A stretch of 6,688 nt of DNA from Chloroflexota bacterium (lineage in GTDB: Bacteria; Chloroflexota; Anaerolineae; Anaerolineales; UBA4823), in contig JAAZNS010000074.1 in the NCBI GenBank assembly GCA_012798185.1, forward strand, positions 1-6,688. Direction: 5' to 3'. Made by a program: the position numbers and the translations under genes. The notes beneath the pieces were generated by a model. It was not told where the DNA came from and ran no database searches. It worked only from the letters and a program-made list of their open reading frames with translations. Of this stretch, positions 6,132 through 6,688 are shown piece by piece (within the stretch, counting starts at the first letter, position 1; each line of letters starts with the position of its first letter).

Positions 6132-6688
6132 ATGACAGGTAATAAATTACCCATTCATGAACAAATCCGCTCATATATTCATGCCAAAATCGTTTCTGGC
6201 GAATGGCCTTCTGGATATCAAATTCCTCCAGAAAGAGAATTGAGTGACTTGTTTCAGGTCAGCCGCGTAACTGTTCGCCAGGCATTGATCAATCTGGCTG
6301 CAGAGGGTCTGGTACGGCGCGTACAAGGTTTGGGAACTTTTGTCTCGATCCCCAAAATCGAGATGGTACAGGGAGAGTTAATCAGTATTACCACGTTAAT
6401 GCAAAAACAAGGCAGAATTCCAGAGACCATTCTAACCAAGCTGCACCGCGAACCATTGAATGCTGTTAATGCTGAACTATTGGGTTACCCAATCGGCGAA
6501 GAAGTGTATGTGATTCAGCGCATCCGCCGGGCTAATGGCGTGAATGTGGTGATAGAAAATACCATGCTGCCTTACCGTAAATTGCCCGATATTGATAAAT
6601 ACGATCTGGTTGCCTCCTCAGTTTTTTCTTTAATGGCGGAAGTATATAACTATAGTGAGCTGATGGTTTATCAAACCATCGAAGCAGG
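6132..6688 (+). CDS. GntR-family transcriptional regulator, HutC subfamily (C-terminus beyond window)
   Basis: At least 185 residues are present and the gene is open at the right edge; full members are about 240. Residues 5-72 form the GntR winged helix-turn-helix: LPIHEQIRSYI, then PPERELSDLF (32-41), then the recognition region VSRVTVRQALINLAAEGLV (43-61), then the wing RVQGLGTFV (63-71). Residues from about 78 on match the UTRA effector domain, including IENTMLPYRKLP (141-152), the SVFSLM region and the QTIEA strand at 181-185. UTRA domains bind small molecules such as sugar phosphates or amino-acid derivatives and release DNA. ATG 6132 is the only possible start for this N-terminus, since an in-frame TAG lies at 6123-6125, yet no clear ribosome site precedes it, suggesting low expression. 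It is the likely binder of the two 19-bp operators upstream. Confidence 0.93.
   Translation, partial: MTGNKLPIHEQIRSYIHAKIVSGEWPSGYQIPPERELSDLFQVSRVTVRQALINLAAEGLVRRVQGLGTFVSIPKIEMVQGELISITTLMQKQGRIPETILTKLHREPLNAVNAELLGYPIGEEVYVIQRIRRANGVNVVIENTMLPYRKLPDIDKYDLVASSVFSLMAEVYNYSELMVYQTIEA

Noticed and set aside
1..6688. Mobile elements, CRISPR arrays, tRNA or rRNA genes
   Set aside because: No transposase-like protein, terminal repeats, regularly spaced repeats or recognisable structured RNA gene was seen on either strand.

Overview
This window is most likely from a bacterial chromosome of moderate to low GC. The very long family 5 solute-binding lipoprotein (710 residues, with a Pro/Thr/Glu-rich linker) and the OppC-type permease with an enlarged external loop resemble transporters common in Chloroflexota (Anaerolineae-like) and some other fermentative bacteria. 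That taxonomic reading is inference from style and cannot be proved from 6.7 kb.

Layout. On the minus strand, read right to left, there is an oligopeptide/oligosaccharide-type ABC importer operon. It consists of a solute-binding lipoprotein (2274-4406), a DppB/OppB-type permease (1206-2201), a DppC/OppC-type permease (58-1209, overlapping its neighbour by 4 bp) and the first 13 codons of an OppD/DppD-type ATPase (1-41). A 9-bp GC-rich stem-loop separates the binding-protein gene from the permeases. On the plus strand there is a HAD-superfamily hydrolase-like gene of unusual size, with a probable TTG start at 4853 and its end at 6052. It is followed by a GntR/HutC-family regulator (6132 onward) that is cut off by the window edge.

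The control region between the two arms is the most informative part. It holds two divergent sigma70-type promoters: minus strand TTGAAA-N17-TATAAT and plus strand TTGACA-N17-TATACT. Exactly six bases after each -10 box lies the same 19-bp element, AGGTAT(T/G)GTGGTTAATACC, 18/19 identical between the two and oriented with its own promoter. Each copy would therefore begin at about +1. The element contains the inverted arms GGTATT/AATACC and a TGGT-TAAT-ACC core of the kind bound by GntR/HutC proteins. A weaker copy (12/19) sits one base off the same position behind the regulator's own extended -10 promoter.

Working model (inference): the GntR/HutC protein represses the importer operon and the HAD gene together by binding at the transcription start, with weaker autoregulation, and is released by a ligand linked to the imported solute. 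The HAD protein would then belong to the same catabolic or effector-handling pathway. The importer's substrate, peptide or oligosaccharide, cannot be decided from sequence. No mobile element, CRISPR array, tRNA or rRNA was seen.
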